Shown here in pieces: positions 11,524 through 21,597 of a stretch of DNA of 64,000 nt. The stretch's first letter is position 1. The number at the start of each line of letters is the position of its first letter. The translations under genes were made by a program, and so were the position numbers. The stretch lies in NCBI RefSeq assembly GCF_000349725.1, contig NZ_KB714687.1, forward strand, positions 1-64,000. The letters run 5' to 3'. Origin of the DNA: Ligilactobacillus pobuzihii E100301 = KCTC 13174 (GTDB taxonomy: Bacteria > Bacillota > Bacilli > Lactobacillales > Lactobacillaceae). Under the pieces are notes generated by a model. The model was not told where the DNA came from. It did not search any database and saw nothing but the letters and a program-made list of their open reading frames with translations.

Positions 11524-12216
11524 TCAATAAATTTGGAAAAAAACTAAAATAATAAAACTGCTACTTAAGGATGGCAGAAAAGCATGGCGGGTTTGGGGTG
11601 CATCATGGAGGTGAGTGGCTAAAAAGATAGTTGAAGCTAATAATAGTAACCAACAACCAAAATGAAAACCATAGACTAGCATTATCACTAAAACACAAAT
11701 TGTGTCAGCTGGACCTAGCTGTCCATGATATTCAAAAAGCAAACAGACACCAAAAAAAAGCAGTAAGGCTAACCAACTAGTCTTGATCGTCCACCATACC
11801 TGCGGACTTGCCCACAATGTAAATAAAAGTGCACCACAATATAGACAAAAACTAGACACTTCCATGCCACGTTGGTCTTCAAGGCTTAATACTAATAGCC
11901 AAATCAACAACCCAGCGATCAAAGTAAAAGAAAACAAATTAGCACTATGGAAAAAAAGCCAAATGAAAATAAAACCATATAAACTTTCGAGCGCAGTGCT
12001 TAAAATAGGGATCGGTCGATCACAAAAGTGACATTTTCCTTTTTGAATTGCCCAGCCTAAAATTGGTAGTAACTGCCACCATGTTAAAGAGTGGTAACAA
12101 TTATCACAAAAAGAGCGAGGAACAAAGGCAGAAATATTTTTGCAAAAGCGGAAGGCACAACAGGTCGCACATGAAGCTAGGGTTGCACCCAGAGTAAAAA
12201 TTAGGATTAAAAGCAA
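11524..12216 (-). CDS. comC: Type IV prepilin peptidase (ComC/PilD family)
   Basis: This polytopic membrane aspartic protease would cleave and methylate type IV prepilin-like proteins of the competence pseudopilus. The start is TTG 12216 (230 aa) because GAGGTG lies just upstream; the longer frame to 12276 has no ribosome binding site. The N-terminal cytoplasmic part has two CxxC pairs (CDNC and CHFC), a zinc site of this family. The two catalytic Asp are plausible in LEDQRGMEV and in GPADTICVL, the latter replacing the usual GxGD. At least six hydrophobic segments follow. It stands alone, opposite to its neighbours, as comC does in many lactobacilli; substrates (comGC etc.) are not in the window. 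The site TGCGTATA lies 11-18 bases before GAGGTG and resembles a ComX box only loosely. Confidence 0.88.
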   Translation of the reverse strand: MLLILIFTLGATLASCATCCAFRFCKNISAFVPRSFCDNCYHSLTWWQLLPILGWAIQKGKCHFCDRPIPILSTALESLYGFIFIWLFFHSANLFSFTLIAGLLIWLLVLSLEDQRGMEVSSFCLYCGALLFTLWASPQVWWTIKTSWLALLLFFGVCLLFEYHGQLGPADTICVLVIMLVYGFHFGCWLLLLASTIFLATHLHDAPQTRHAFLPSLSSSFIILVFFQIY

Positions 12217-12276
12217 ATTGATCACCTCATTAAAATATACGCAAAAAAGCGCGAAATTTGTTTGACAAGTGACCAA

Positions 12277-12467
12277 AAAGGGTGGTAACCTAATAAAGGT
12301 GCTTTATGTGAACAGTTCTCTTGGATCATCCAAGACCGTGCTGGCTGTGAACAAGTTAGCACATGTAGACACTACGTCTTAGCGACGTTTATTTTTATAA
12401 TTAAAAATGAAACTCCTGGATGTGTGGACTTAAAAATTATCGAAAATAAGGAAGGAGGAAGTTTTAG
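12277..12467 (+). promoter_or_regulatory. Structured leader upstream of rpsL
   Basis: The stretch before rpsL holds three hairpins: CTTGGAT/ATCCAAG (12320-12334), GTGCT with AGCAC (12338-12362), and ACGTC with GACGT (12374-12388) followed by TTTATTTTTAT, which looks like a small attenuator or terminator. I see no promoter with two good boxes; TTGACA at 12261-12266 with a poor -10 is one candidate. It probably forms the rpsL-rpsG leader. Confidence 0.5.
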
Positions 12468-12881
12468 ATGCCAACAATTAACCAGTTAATTCGTAAAGGT
12501 CGTAAATCTAATTCTTCAATGTCTGATTCCCCAGCTTTAAATTATGGGTATAACAGTTATAGAAAAGTAACTACAAAAAATGCTGCTCCACAAAAACGTG
12601 GTGTTGCAACTCGTGTCGGTACAATGACACCAAAGAAGCCTAACTCAGCTTTGCGTAAGTATGCGCGTGTTCGTTTGTCCAACTTGATTGAAGTTACAGC
12701 TTACATTCCTGGTATTGGTCATAACCTACAGGAACATAGTGTTGTTTTAGTTCGTGGTGGTCGTGTTAAGGACTTGCCTGGTGTTCGTTACCACGTTGTT
12801 CGTGGTGCATTGGATACAGCCGGTGTTGAAGGCCGTATGCAGGGACGTTCTAAGTACGGTGCAAAGAGACCTAAGAAATAA
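12468..12881 (+). CDS. rpsL: 30S ribosomal protein S12
   Basis: S12 lies at the decoding centre and controls translational accuracy. The 137-residue protein has the streptomycin-relevant motifs [11 protein letters not shown] and [13 protein letters not shown] in wild-type form with both lysines, so no resistance substitution is seen. AAGGAGGAAG precedes the ATG. It is the first gene of rpsL-rpsG-fusA and is followed by rpsG after 68 bases. Confidence 0.98.
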   Translation: MPTINQLIRKGRKSNSSMSDSPALNYGYNSYRKVTTKNAAPQKRGVATRVGTMTPKKPNSALRKYARVRLSNLIEVTAYIPGIGHNLQEHSVVLVRGGRVKDLPGVRYHVVRGALDTAGVEGRMQGRSKYGAKRPKK

Positions 12882-12949
12882 GCTGGCCGTTTAGTCAGAG
12901 CTTAATAAAACAACAAACATATTTTTTTAGAATTTGAGGAGGTTATACG

Positions 12950-13420
12950 ATGCCAAGAAAAGGTGCCGTTGCAAAACTTGAAGTACTCCCAGATCCAATT
13001 TATAACTCTAAATTGGTATCCCGTTTGATCAACCGTTTGATGGTCGATGGTAAACGTGGGACTGCTTCAAGAATTTTATATGATGCATTCGATATGATTA
13101 AATCTGAAACAGGAAATGAACCACTTGATGTTTTTGAAGAAGCAATGAAAAACATCATGCCAGTTCTGGAAGTTAAAGCTCGCCGTGTCGGTGGTTCTAA
13201 CTATCAGGTGCCGATCGAAGTTCGTCCTGAAAGAAGATCAACACTTGGTTTGCGTTGGCTTGTAAATTACTCACGTCTTCGTGGTGAACATTCAATGTCA
13301 GAGCGCTTAGCCCGTGAAATTATGGATGCAGCTAACAATACTGGTGCATCTGTTAGAAAACGTGAAGATACACATAAGATGGCAGATGCTAACCGTGCAT
13401 TTGCACATTATCGCTGGTAA
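12950..13420 (+). CDS. rpsG: 30S ribosomal protein S7
   Basis: S7 nucleates assembly of the 30S head and contacts E-site tRNA. The 156 residues match the family length, with the N-terminal MPRKG and the central [11 protein letters not shown] motif that includes the beta hairpin. GAGGAGG lies nine bases before the ATG. A strong terminator follows, so fusA is at least partly transcribed separately. Confidence 0.98.
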   Translation: MPRKGAVAKLEVLPDPIYNSKLVSRLINRLMVDGKRGTASRILYDAFDMIKSETGNEPLDVFEEAMKNIMPVLEVKARRVGGSNYQVPIEVRPERRSTLGLRWLVNYSRLRGEHSMSERLAREIMDAANNTGASVRKREDTHKMADANRAFAHYRW

Positions 13421-13428
13421 TTTTTTGG

Positions 13429-13475
13429 AAATGGCTGTTATATGATTTCAAGAAATCCTATAATGGCCGTTTTTT
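13429..13475 (+). terminator. Terminator after rpsG
   Basis: GGCTGTTATA pairs with TATAATGGCC, continues inward through ATTT/AAAT, and is followed by six T. It separates rpsL-rpsG from fusA. Confidence 0.85.
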
Positions 13476-13575
13476 AGATTGTATATTAATGTAAGACACT
13501 CGCCAGGTGTCATGTCAAAACTTACTTAAACAAGATTTGGCAAGCTAATGATTTTTGGAAGGAGATAAATTCTCA

Positions 13576-15675
13576 ATGGCTAACAAACGTGAATTTCCAT
13601 TGGAAAAAACCCGTAATATCGGGATCGTTGCCCATATTGATGCTGGTAAAACGACTACGACTGAACGTATTCTTTATTATACTGGTCGTATTCATAAAAT
13701 CGGTGAAACTCATGATGGCGCATCACAAATGGACTGGATGGACCAAGAACAAGAACGTGGTATTACTATTACATCAGCTGCTACAACTGCTGAATGGAAA
13801 GACCACCGTATCAATATTATCGATACCCCAGGACACGTTGATTTCACAGTTGAAGTAGAACGTTCCTTGCGTGTTCTTGATGGTGCTGTAGTTGTTTTGG
13901 ATGCTCAGTCAGGTGTTGAGCCACAGACCGAAAATGTTTGGCGTCAAGCTACAACATATAATGTTCCACGTATCGTATTCGTCAACAAGATGGACAAACT
14001 TGGTGCTGACTTTAATTATTCAGTATCAACGATCCATGACCGTCTTCAAGCAAACGCCGTTGCTGTTCAGATGCCCATTGGTGCTGAAGACGATTTTGAA
14101 GGTGTTATCGACTTGATCGATATGAAGGCCGACTTATACGACGAAGACGAACTTGGTTCCCAATGGGATACAGTTGATATTCCTGAAAAATACAAAGAAG
14201 AAGCACAAAAACATCGTGACGAAATGCTTGAACAATTAGCAGATCTTGATGACGATATTATGGAAAAATATCTTGAAGGTGAAGATATTCCTTCTGACGA
14301 AATCAAGAAAGCTATCCGTAAAGCTACGTTGAACTTGGACATTTACCCAGTATTTGCTGGTTCCGCCTTCAAGAACAAGGGTGTTCAGATGATGCTTGAT
14401 GGTGTTAATGACTTTTTGCCATCACCAATTGATGTTCGTCCATACAAGGCAACTGATCCTGACACAGGTGATGAAGTTGAATTGCATGCTAACGATGATG
14501 CTCCATTTGCTGGTTTGGCATTTAAGATCGCTACTGACCCATATGTTGGTCGTCTAACGTTCTTCCGTGTTTACACTGGTACTTTGGAAGCTGGTTCATA
14601 TGTTTTGAATGCTACTAAAGACAAGCGTGAACGTGTTGGTCGTTTGTTGCAAATGCATTCTAACCACCGTAAAGAGATCCCAGAAGTATTTTCTGGTGAT
14701 ATTGGTGCTGCGATTGGTTTGAAGAATACTACAACAGGTGATTCTTTGACATCAACTGATCGTCCATTGATCCTTGAATCTATGGATTTCCCAGAACCAG
14801 TTATTCAGGTTTCTATCGAACCTAATACAAAGGCCGACCAAGATAAGATGGATGTTGCTTTGCAAAAACTTGCTGAAGAAGATCCAACATTCAAGACTGA
14901 AACTAACCAAGAAACTGGTGAGACGTTGATTGCCGGTATGGGTGAACTTCACTTGGATATCATCGTTGACCGTATGAAACGTGAATTCCACGTGGAAGCT
15001 AAAGTCGGTGAACCACAAGTTGCTTATCGTGAAACATTTACTAAACAAGTATCTGCTCAAGGTAAGTTTATCCGTCAGTCTGGTGGTAAAGGTCAATATG
15101 GTGATGTTGTGATTGAATTTACACCTACTGAAGAAGGCGAAGGATTCTCATTTGAAAATGCTATCGTCGGTGGTGTTGTTCCTCGTGAATACATTCCTGC
15201 TGTAGAACAAGGCTTGAAAGAATCAATGGAAAACGGTATTCTTGCCGGCTATCCTTTGATCGACGTTAAAGCTAAGTTATACGATGGTAGTTATCATGAT
15301 GTCGATTCTAGTGAAGCTGCCTTTAAGGTTGCTGCTTCGATTGCATTACGTAATGCTGCTAAGGGCGGCGGAGCTGTTATCCTTGAACCAGTTATGAAGG
15401 TTGATATTGTTGCCCCAGAAGATAATTTGGGGGATGTTATGGGCCATGTTACTGCTCGTCGTGGACGTGTTGATGGTATGGAAGCTCGCGGTAACGCTGA
15501 GTTGGTACATTCATTCGTTCCATTGTCAGAAATGTTTGGCTACGCTACAACCTTGCGTTCGTCTACACAGGGTCGTGGTACATTCACAATGACATTTGAC
15601 CACTACGAACCAGTACCTAAGTCAATTCAAGCTGACATTATTAAGAAGAACGGTGGAAATCCAGACGCTGAATAA
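13576..15675 (+). CDS. fusA: Elongation factor G
   Basis: EF-G is the GTPase that drives translocation and, with RRF, ribosome recycling. I use ATG 13576 (699 aa) behind GGAAGGAGA; an in-frame TTG at 13555 overlaps the ribosome binding site and would add seven residues. The P loop AHIDAGKT is at 19-26, followed by DTPGHVDF and NKMD of the GTPase domain, then domains II-V with the conserved [10 protein letters not shown] and GMEARG segments. The 155-base gap to rpsG contains the rpsG terminator and a small hairpin (GACAC with GTGTC near 13496-13511). A terminator closes the unit. Confidence 0.98.
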   Translation: MANKREFPLEKTRNIGIVAHIDAGKTTTTERILYYTGRIHKIGETHDGASQMDWMDQEQERGITITSAATTAEWKDHRINIIDTPGHVDFTVEVERSLRVLDGAVVVLDAQSGVEPQTENVWRQATTYNVPRIVFVNKMDKLGADFNYSVSTIHDRLQANAVAVQMPIGAEDDFEGVIDLIDMKADLYDEDELGSQWDTVDIPEKYKEEAQKHRDEMLEQLADLDDDIMEKYLEGEDIPSDEIKKAIRKATLNLDIYPVFAGSAFKNKGVQMMLDGVNDFLPSPIDVRPYKATDPDTGDEVELHANDDAPFAGLAFKIATDPYVGRLTFFRVYTGTLEAGSYVLNATKDKRERVGRLLQMHSNHRKEIPEVFSGDIGAAIGLKNTTTGDSLTSTDRPLILESMDFPEPVIQVSIEPNTKADQDKMDVALQKLAEEDPTFKTETNQETGETLIAGMGELHLDIIVDRMKREFHVEAKVGEPQVAYRETFTKQVSAQGKFIRQSGGKGQYGDVVIEFTPTEEGEGFSFENAIVGGVVPREYIPAVEQGLKESMENGILAGYPLIDVKAKLYDGSYHDVDSSEAAFKVAASIALRNAAKGGGAVILEPVMKVDIVAPEDNLGDVMGHVTARRGRVDGMEARGNAELVHSFVPLSEMFGYATTLRSSTQGRGTFTMTFDHYEPVPKSIQADIIKKNGGNPDAE

Positions 15676-15686
15676 TGTTTAAAAAT

Positions 15687-15730
15687 AAAGGGATTGTTCG
15701 AGTTTTTATACTCGGACGATCCTTTTTTTT
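15687..15730 (+). terminator. Terminator of fusA
   Basis: A 17-pair stem, AAAGGGATTGTTCGAGT with ACTCGGACGATCCTTTT (a few G-T pairs), encloses TTTTAT and ends in eight T. Confidence 0.92.
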
Positions 15731-16275
15731 AGAAAAATAATATTTAAAGTTAAATAAAGGCCGTAGTATATCTAATCAAGTGTAGTGACACTTAAAGAAT
15801 TTTTGAAATATTTCATTCCACTTGTGGTCATCTAGCTTAAAGCTACACTATCAATGTAGACATTGACATGAAAGTGTAGACCATGGACGCTGATCGCAGT
15901 CTATATAACATAGAAGTTAATGTAAATGTTAGTTAATTAGATAGCTTTGATGTCGCAAATAAAAAAACAGTTATTTATGTTTGAGAACTATAATAACGTT
16001 CCTTGCTATATCTGTGGATGATTTCTTTAGCTTGATGTGCTTGATACAAGGTTGTTGCTTTGACATATTTAAATTGAAAATTAGTTGCAACAGGGATTAG
16101 GTATCTAAGTAGTATTGATTGTTGTTTTCATAATATTGTGTTATGCTCGACAAGGCTAATTCACAGATGGATATGGTTGTTTAGGATTTCTGACCTAAAG
16201 TTGGTTAATTGATCGACCATCCATTTCTTGTTTTGAGAAAAAAGCATCTTTTTTCAAAAAAATTTCAGAAAATCC
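15731..16275. other. Gene-free stretch with clustered palindromes
   Basis: No gene is visible in this 545-base interval between fusA and the S10 operon. Within 90 bases it has four inverted repeats: AAGTGT-AGTG-ACACTT (15778-15793), TGAAATATTTCA (15804-15815), TAGCTT-A-AAGCTA (15833-15845) and TCAATGT-AG-ACATTGA (15851-15866). Near 16237-16255 GAAAAAAG and CTTTTTTC form another hairpin without a T tail. The rest is AT-rich and featureless to me. Confidence 0.6.
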
Positions 16276-16304
16276 TTGATAACTCAACTTATTTGTACTA
16301 CTAT
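16276..16304 (+). promoter_or_regulatory. Promoter of the S10 operon
   Basis: TTGATA (16276-16281) and TACTAT (16299-16304) are spaced by 17 bases. Transcription would start near 16311, leaving a leader of about 160 bases before rpsJ. Confidence 0.7.
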
Positions 16305-16310
16305 AGTTAA

Positions 16311-16469
16311 GTACCTGCTTGAGCGGGTATATCGTTTGGTATGCCACCAAACAAATATTTCGAGCTTTGATGTGAAAGGTTGCGACACACCCGGATGCTT
16401 TGCCACGGGGGCGGCGGTAATTTTCATGGAGCTAGTCTTATTTTTAAAATGGACGAAGGAGGGAACAAA
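16311..16469 (+). promoter_or_regulatory. S10 operon leader
   Basis: Immediately after the predicted start, TACCTGC-TTGA-GCGGGTA (16312-16329) forms a tight tetraloop hairpin, and GTTTGGT-ATGCC-ACCAAAC (16334-16352) forms a second one. A G-rich segment follows (16385-16420). There is no T tract, so attenuation by these hairpins is not obvious. S10 leaders are bound by L4 in some bacteria; I cannot say whether this one is. Confidence 0.55.
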
Positions 16470-16778
16470 ATGGCAAAACAAAAAATTCGTATTCGCCTTA
16501 AAGCGTACGAACACCGTATTTTAGATCAATCTGCGGACAAGATCGTTGAAACAGCAAAGAGAACGGGTGCCGAAATTTCAGGACCGATCCCATTGCCAAC
16601 AGAACGTACATTGTACACAGTTCTATCATCACCACATAAGCATAAAGATGCTCGTGAACAATTCGAAATGCGGACACATAAACGTTTGATCGACATTGTC
16701 AACCCAACACCAAAGACAGTTGATTCATTAATGAAACTCGACTTGCCTTCTGGCGTTGACATCGAAATCAAACTTTAG
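16470..16778 (+). CDS. rpsJ: 30S ribosomal protein S10
   Basis: S10 is a 30S head protein that also partners with NusB in antitermination. The start is ATG 16470, nine bases behind GAAGGAGGG, giving 102 residues of normal length ([15 protein letters not shown] at the start, the [14 protein letters not shown] loop in the middle). A longer upstream frame from 16380 lacks a ribosome binding site. It opens the long S10-spc cluster, and rplC follows after 40 bases. Confidence 0.98.
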   Translation: MAKQKIRIRLKAYEHRILDQSADKIVETAKRTGAEISGPIPLPTERTLYTVLSSPHKHKDAREQFEMRTHKRLIDIVNPTPKTVDSLMKLDLPSGVDIEIKL

Positions 16779-16818
16779 TCAATTTTTATTATAAATCAAT
16801 TTTATTGGAGGTGTACTC

Positions 16819-17442
16819 ATGACCACAAAAGGAATCTTAGGAAAAAAAGTAGGTATGACTCAAGTTTTCACAGAGAACGGTGAATTAGTTCCTGTTACTG
16901 TTGTGAAAGTTGATTCCAATATCGTAATGCAGATCAAGACCGTTGAAAACGATGGTTATAAGGCAGTTCAATTGGGCTACGACGATATGCGTGCGATCAA
17001 GGCAAATAAACCTGCTAAAGGTCATGCAGCAAAAGCAAATACTGCTCCTAAGCGCTTCGTTCGTGAAATCCGCGATGTTGAGCTGGGAGATTACAAAGTC
17101 GGTGACGAAATTCACGCAGACGTCTTCGCAGCAGGAGACAGCGTGGATGTAACCGGAACAACAAAAGGCAAAGGTTTCCAAGGTAACATCAAGCGTTGGA
17201 ACCAAGCACGTGGTCCGATGGCACACGGTTCTCGTTATCATCGTCGCCCAGGTTCAATGGGTGCTATTATCAACCGCGTATTCCCTGGCAAGGTACTTCC
17301 AGGACGTATGGGTGGTAAGAAGGTAACGATTCAAAACTTGCAAATCGTTAAAGCTGATACAGATAATGGTGTACTTTTCGTTAAAGGTAACATTCCTGGC
17401 GCAAACAAGTCATTTGTTACTGTTAAAAGTGCAGTGAAATAA
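16819..17442 (+). CDS. rplC: 50S ribosomal protein L3
   Basis: L3 is an early 50S assembly protein reaching the peptidyl-transferase centre. The 207-residue sequence starts at ATG behind TGGAGGTG. The long internal extension is recognisable by [10 protein letters not shown] and the Gly/Arg-rich [10 protein letters not shown]. Gaps on both sides are short (40 and 26 bases), consistent with one transcript. Confidence 0.98.
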   Translation: MTTKGILGKKVGMTQVFTENGELVPVTVVKVDSNIVMQIKTVENDGYKAVQLGYDDMRAIKANKPAKGHAAKANTAPKRFVREIRDVELGDYKVGDEIHADVFAAGDSVDVTGTTKGKGFQGNIKRWNQARGPMAHGSRYHRRPGSMGAIINRVFPGKVLPGRMGGKKVTIQNLQIVKADTDNGVLFVKGNIPGANKSFVTVKSAVK

Positions 17443-17468
17443 ATTAAGGGAAGGGAGGAAATACAAAC

Positions 17469-18092
17469 ATGCCTACAGTTGCATTATTTAAACAAGATGG
17501 TAGCAAAAATGGTGAAGTTGAATTGAACGACACAATTTTTGGTATCGAACCAAACGATAACGTTGTTCGTGACGTTGTTTTGATGCAAAGAGCATCACTT
17601 CGTCAAGGAACACATGCTGTTAAAAATAGGACTGCCGTTCGCGGTGGTGGTAAGAAACCATGGCGTCAAAAGGGTACTGGCCGTGCTCGTGCTGGTTCCA
17701 CACGTTCACCTATTTGGGTCGGCGGTGGTACGATCTTCGGACCAACACCACGTTCATACGCCTACAAACTTCCACGCAAAGTTGGCCGTTTGGCACTTAA
17801 GTCTGTACTTTCAGAAAAAGTTAATGATGAAAGTTTAGTTGTAGTTGATTCATTCGAATTCGAACAACCAAAAACTAAGGACTTTGCAGCATCACTTGAG
17901 AGTTTAAATGTAAACTCTCAAGTTTTAGTAGTTCTTGAAGATGACGACGTAAATGCTGCTCGTTCAGCTCGTAACCTCAAAAACGTTACTGTTCTTCCTG
18001 CAAAAGGTTTGAATGTATTAAACGTTGTTGATAGTGACAAAGTTGTCATCACAAAAGGAGCTCTTTCTCAAGTAGAGGAGGGTCTAGCATAA
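17469..18092 (+). CDS. rplD: 50S ribosomal protein L4
   Basis: L4 lines the exit tunnel with its extended loop and in enterobacteria represses the S10 operon. The 207 residues include the loop motif [19 protein letters not shown] at about 62-80. GGGAGG precedes the ATG. The stop codon TAA shares its last base with the rplW start, which indicates translational coupling. Confidence 0.98.
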   Translation: MPTVALFKQDGSKNGEVELNDTIFGIEPNDNVVRDVVLMQRASLRQGTHAVKNRTAVRGGGKKPWRQKGTGRARAGSTRSPIWVGGGTIFGPTPRSYAYKLPRKVGRLALKSVLSEKVNDESLVVVDSFEFEQPKTKDFAASLESLNVNSQVLVVLEDDDVNAARSARNLKNVTVLPAKGLNVLNVVDSDKVVITKGALSQVEEGLA

Positions 18093-18379
18093 TGGAAGCA
18101 CGCGAAGTAATTTTACGTCCAGTGATCACTGAAGCTTCAATGGCCGACTTGGACGACAAGCGCTATACATTTGATGTTAATACTCAAGCAACTAAGTTTC
18201 AGATCAAAGATGCTGTTGAAGAAATCTTTGATGTTAAAGTTGCTAATGTTAATGTCATGAACTTAAAAGGTAAAAAGAAACGTATGGGTCGCTACGAAGG
18301 CTACACAAAGAAGCGTCGTAAGGCAATCGTTACTTTAACACCTGAATCAAAAGAAATTAAAATTTTTGAAGAAGAATAA
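18092..18379 (+). CDS. rplW: 50S ribosomal protein L23
   Basis: L23 surrounds the exit tunnel and is the docking site for trigger factor and SRP. The 95 residues match the bacterial form with the basic [15 protein letters not shown] segment. The ATG overlaps the rplD stop by one base (TAATG), and GAGGAGGG lies inside the end of rplD. Confidence 0.98.
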   Translation: MEAREVILRPVITEASMADLDDKRYTFDVNTQATKFQIKDAVEEIFDVKVANVNVMNLKGKKKRMGRYEGYTKKRRKAIVTLTPESKEIKIFEEE

Positions 18380-18400
18380 ATAAATTAGGAGGGAAACACA

Positions 18401-19234
18401 GTGGGGATCAAAGTATATAAATCGACCACGAATGGTCACCGTAATATGACAACTTCTGACTTTGAAGAAATCACAAGTACTACTCCTGAGAAGTCCTTGC
18501 TTTCTTCTCAAAGCAAAACTGCTGGTCGTAACGTTTACGGTCATAAAACTGTTCGTCACCGTGGCGGCGGTCATAAACGTCAATATCGTTTGATCGATTT
18601 CAAACGTATTAAAGATGGCGTTCCTGCAACTGTCAAAACGATCGAATATGATCCTAACCGTTCAGCTAACATTGCATTACTTGTTTATGTTGATGGGGTC
18701 AAATCCTACATCCTTGCACCAAAAGGTCTTAAAGTAGGCCAGTTAGTTGAATCTGGTGCAGATGCAGATATCAAAGTTGGTAATTCATTACCATTAATGA
18801 ACATACCTACTGGTACTGTTATTCATAATATCGAATTAAAGCCAGGCCAGGGTGGTCAATTAGTTCGTTCTGCAGGTACTTCAGCCCAGGTATTGGGTAT
18901 GGAAGGCAAGTACGTTACTGTACGTTTGGCTTCAGGCGAAGTTCGTCAGATCTTGGGTACATGCCGTGCAACTATCGGTTCCGTTGGTAATGCACAACAT
19001 GAATTGATCAAACTTGGTAAAGCTGGTCGTAAACGTTGGATGGGCGTTCGTCCACAGTCACGTGGTTCTGTAATGAACCCTAACGATCACCCTCATGGTG
19101 GTGGTGAAGGTAGAGCTCCTGTTGGTATGCCAAGTCCTTTGTCTCCTTGGGGTAAGAAGACTGCTGGTAAGAAGACACGTTCTCGTAAAGCACGTTCAAA
19201 TAAATTTATTGTTCGTGGACGTAAGAAGAAATAG
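18401..19234 (+). CDS. rplB: 50S ribosomal protein L2
   Basis: L2 is a large primary rRNA binder needed for subunit joining and peptidyl transfer. The start is GTG 18401, ten bases behind TAGGAGGG, giving 277 residues. The C-terminal part shows the conserved [13 protein letters not shown] motif with the functionally important His, and the tail is strongly basic. The gap to rplW is 21 bases. Confidence 0.98.
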   Translation: MGIKVYKSTTNGHRNMTTSDFEEITSTTPEKSLLSSQSKTAGRNVYGHKTVRHRGGGHKRQYRLIDFKRIKDGVPATVKTIEYDPNRSANIALLVYVDGVKSYILAPKGLKVGQLVESGADADIKVGNSLPLMNIPTGTVIHNIELKPGQGGQLVRSAGTSAQVLGMEGKYVTVRLASGEVRQILGTCRATIGSVGNAQHELIKLGKAGRKRWMGVRPQSRGSVMNPNDHPHGGGEGRAPVGMPSPLSPWGKKTAGKKTRSRKARSNKFIVRGRKKK

Positions 19235-19282
19235 TCATCTTTTAAATTAAAATGGTGACTTTATCCGAAAGGAGGATAACTC

Positions 19283-19570
19283 TTGAGTCGTAGTTTGAAA
19301 AAGGGACCTTTTGCTGATGAACATCTGCTAAAAAAGGTTGCAGCACAAGCTGATAATGAAAAAAAATCCGTAATTAAGACTTGGTCACGTCGTTCTACAA
19401 TCTATCCTAGCTTTGTTGGTTACACGATCGCTGTTCATGATGGTCGTAAACAAGTTCCAGTTTATATCCAAGAAGACATGGTTGGACATAAGTTAGGCGA
19501 ATTTGTACCTACGCGTACATTCCATGGTCACGGCACAAATGCTGATGATAAAAAGACCATCGCAAGATAA
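19283..19570 (+). CDS. rpsS: 30S ribosomal protein S19
   Basis: S19 binds the 30S head with S13 near the A-site finger. The start is TTG 19283 behind AAAGGAGG; the 95-residue product begins [12 protein letters not shown], the standard start of the family. The [16 protein letters not shown] motif is intact. Confidence 0.98.
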   Translation: MSRSLKKGPFADEHLLKKVAAQADNEKKSVIKTWSRRSTIYPSFVGYTIAVHDGRKQVPVYIQEDMVGHKLGEFVPTRTFHGHGTNADDKKTIAR

Positions 19571-19588
19571 TCTAAGGGAGGAAATAAA

Positions 19589-19936
19589 ATGGCTGAACAA
19601 GTAACATCAGCAAAAGCAACTGCTCGCGTAGTTCGCATCCCTGCACGTAAGGCGCGTCTTGTGATCGATCTTATTCGTGGGAAAAATGTTGCTGAAGCAC
19701 TTGGTATCTTGAAGTTCACTCCAAGATCTGGTGCTTATCTGATTGAAAAAGTTTTAAAATCCGCAATTGCCAACGCAGAAAACAATTTTGACTTAGACGC
19801 CGAAGATTTGTATGTAAGCGAAGCTTTTGTAAACGAAGGACCAACCTTGAAACGGTTCCGTCCTCGTGCTAAAGGTTCTGCTTCTCCAATCAACAAGCGT
19901 ACCAGTCATATTACTGTTGTGGTATCTGAAAAATAA
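19589..19936 (+). CDS. rplV: 50S ribosomal protein L22
   Basis: L22 has a long beta hairpin lining the exit tunnel; changes there give macrolide resistance. The 115-residue protein ends with the hairpin region [19 protein letters not shown], which looks wild type. GGGAGG precedes the ATG; the spacing to neighbours is 18 and 12 bases. Confidence 0.98.
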   Translation: MAEQVTSAKATARVVRIPARKARLVIDLIRGKNVAEALGILKFTPRSGAYLIEKVLKSAIANAENNFDLDAEDLYVSEAFVNEGPTLKRFRPRAKGSASPINKRTSHITVVVSEK

Positions 19937-19948
19937 GGAGGGATAAGC

Positions 19949-20605
19949 GTGGGTCACAAAATAAATCCTACTGGATTACGTGTTGGTATTATTCGTGATT
20001 GGGAATCCAAATGGTATGCTGAAAAGGACTTTTCTTCATATCTTCACGAAGATATCCGTATCCGTGAATATATTGAAAATAAATTAGCCGACGCATCTGT
20101 CTCTACCGTAGAAATCGAACGTGCTGCAAAGCGTGTTAACATTTCTATCCATACTGCAAAACCGGGTATGGTCATCGGTAAAGGCGGTTCTGAAGTTGAA
20201 AAATTACGTAAAGAACTTAACAACTTAACTGGCAGACGTGTACACATCAACATCATCGAAATCAAGAAGCCTGATTTGGATGCTAAGTTAGTTGGCGAAA
20301 ACATCGCGCAACAATTAGAAGGACGTGTAGCATTCCGTCGTGCCATGAAACAAGGTATTCAACGTACAATGCGTGCGGGTGCTAAAGGTATCAAAGTTCA
20401 AACATCAGGTCGTTTGAATGGTGCTGATATGTCACGTGTGGAACATTTCTCAGAAGGAACAGTTCCATTGCACACACTTCGTGCTGATATTGATTATGCA
20501 TGGGTTGAAGCAGATACTCAATATGGTCAAATCGGTGTTAAGGTATGGATCTTCCGTGGCGAAGTTCTACCTGAAAAGAAAGATCAAAGTAAAGGAGGGG
20601 AATAG
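19949..20605 (+). CDS. rpsC: 30S ribosomal protein S3
   Basis: S3 forms part of the mRNA entry channel. The start is GTG 19949 behind AGGAGGG. The 218-residue protein has the KH domain with GKGG at 77-80 and the basic VAFRRAMKQ segment implicated in mRNA unwinding by the ribosome. The spacing to rplP is three bases. Confidence 0.98.
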   Translation: MGHKINPTGLRVGIIRDWESKWYAEKDFSSYLHEDIRIREYIENKLADASVSTVEIERAAKRVNISIHTAKPGMVIGKGGSEVEKLRKELNNLTGRRVHINIIEIKKPDLDAKLVGENIAQQLEGRVAFRRAMKQGIQRTMRAGAKGIKVQTSGRLNGADMSRVEHFSEGTVPLHTLRADIDYAWVEADTQYGQIGVKVWIFRGEVLPEKKDQSKGGE

Positions 20606-20608
20606 TCT

Positions 20609-21043
20609 ATGTTAGTACCAAAGCGTGTAAAGCATCGTCGCGAATTTCGTGGTAAGATGCGTGGCGAAGCTAAGGGTGGTAAGACAGTAGCTTTTGGTGA
20701 TTACGGTTTGCAAGCACTTGATTCACATTGGATCTCAAACCGTCAGATCGAAGCTTGTCGTATCGCAATGACCCGTTACATGAAACGTGGTGGGAAAGTT
20801 TGGATCAAGATTTTCCCTCATAAGTCATATACTTCAAAAGGTATCGGTACTCGTATGGGTAATGGTAAAGGTTCCCCAGAAGGCTGGGTTGCACCAGTTA
20901 AACGTGGTAAGATCATGTTTGAAGTTGGTGGAGTTTCTAAAGAAGTTGCGCAAGAAGCATTGCGTTTGGCTTCACACAAACTCCCTGTTAGAACTAAAAT
21001 AGTTTCTCGTGAGGAAGTAGGTGGCGAATCTGATGAAAACTAA
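20609..21043 (+). CDS. rplP: 50S ribosomal protein L16
   Basis: L16 organises the A site near helix 89. The 144 residues start [16 protein letters not shown] and include the conserved [12 protein letters not shown] segment with the Arg corresponding to E. coli Arg81 (R in TRMGNGKG region). The ribosome binding site AAAGGAGGGG is in the end of rpsC. Its 3' end overlaps rpmC by 11 bases. Confidence 0.97.
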   Translation: MLVPKRVKHRREFRGKMRGEAKGGKTVAFGDYGLQALDSHWISNRQIEACRIAMTRYMKRGGKVWIKIFPHKSYTSKGIGTRMGNGKGSPEGWVAPVKRGKIMFEVGGVSKEVAQEALRLASHKLPVRTKIVSREEVGGESDEN

Positions 21044-21239
21044 AGAATTCAAAGATGAACTCAACAAATTAACCACTGACGAATTACTTGCTAAAGAAAA
21101 GCAATATAAAGAAGAATTGTTCAATTTGCGTTTCCAATCTGCTACAGGTCAGCTTGAAAATACAGCTCGCTTGCAAACAGTTCGGAAAGCAATTGCACGC
21201 ATCAAGACTTTGCTGCGTCAAAACGAAGCTGCAAAATAA
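21033..21239 (+). CDS. rpmC: 50S ribosomal protein L29
   Basis: L29 is a two-helix protein next to L23 at the exit tunnel. I choose ATG 21033 (68 aa), which gives the canonical MKTKEF start; the in-frame GTG 21021 would add four unusual residues. The start overlaps the last codons of rplP, indicating coupling. The motif [18 protein letters not shown] is intact. Confidence 0.95.
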   Translation: MKTKEFKDELNKLTTDELLAKEKQYKEELFNLRFQSATGQLENTARLQTVRKAIARIKTLLRQNEAAK

Positions 21240-21266
21240 AGAATACGAAGAGGAGGCTAATCGCGC

Positions 21267-21533
21267 ATGAGTGAAGGTCGTAACTACCGTAAAGTTTACC
21301 GTGGCCGTGTTGTTTCAGATAAGATGGACAAAACGATCACTGTCGTTGTTGAAACATACAAGTTTCATCCAGTATATGGCAAACGTGTTAAGTATTCCAA
21401 GAAATACAAGGCTCATGATGAACACAATGAAGCAAAAACGGGCGACATCGTCAAAATCATGGAAACCCGTCCATTGTCAGCTACAAAGCGTTTCCGTTTA
21501 TCAGAAATAGTTGAAAAAGCTGTTGTACTTTAA
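21267..21533 (+). CDS. rpsQ: 30S ribosomal protein S17
   Basis: S17 is a primary binder of 16S rRNA helix 11. It has 88 residues of an OB fold with the conserved [14 protein letters not shown] and the C-terminal [22 protein letters not shown] lies upstream of the ATG. The gap to rpmC is 27 bases and to rplN 64 bases. Confidence 0.98.
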   Translation: MSEGRNYRKVYRGRVVSDKMDKTITVVVETYKFHPVYGKRVKYSKKYKAHDEHNEAKTGDIVKIMETRPLSATKRFRLSEIVEKAVVL

Positions 21534-21597
21534 TCGATAAAGACAACTAAGCACTTATTCGTATTCTGATCTAATAACGAAAGGAGGTCACATAACT

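Noticed and set aside
16237-16255. GAAAAAAG-CAT-CTTTTTTC as a terminator
   Set aside because: No T tract follows on either strand; kept only as a hairpin in the description of the gap.
16380-16778. N-terminally extended rpsJ, and a short ORF at 16276-16524
   Set aside because: The extension covers the leader hairpins and the ribosome binding site of the canonical ATG 16470; the other ORF is the leader read in a different frame.
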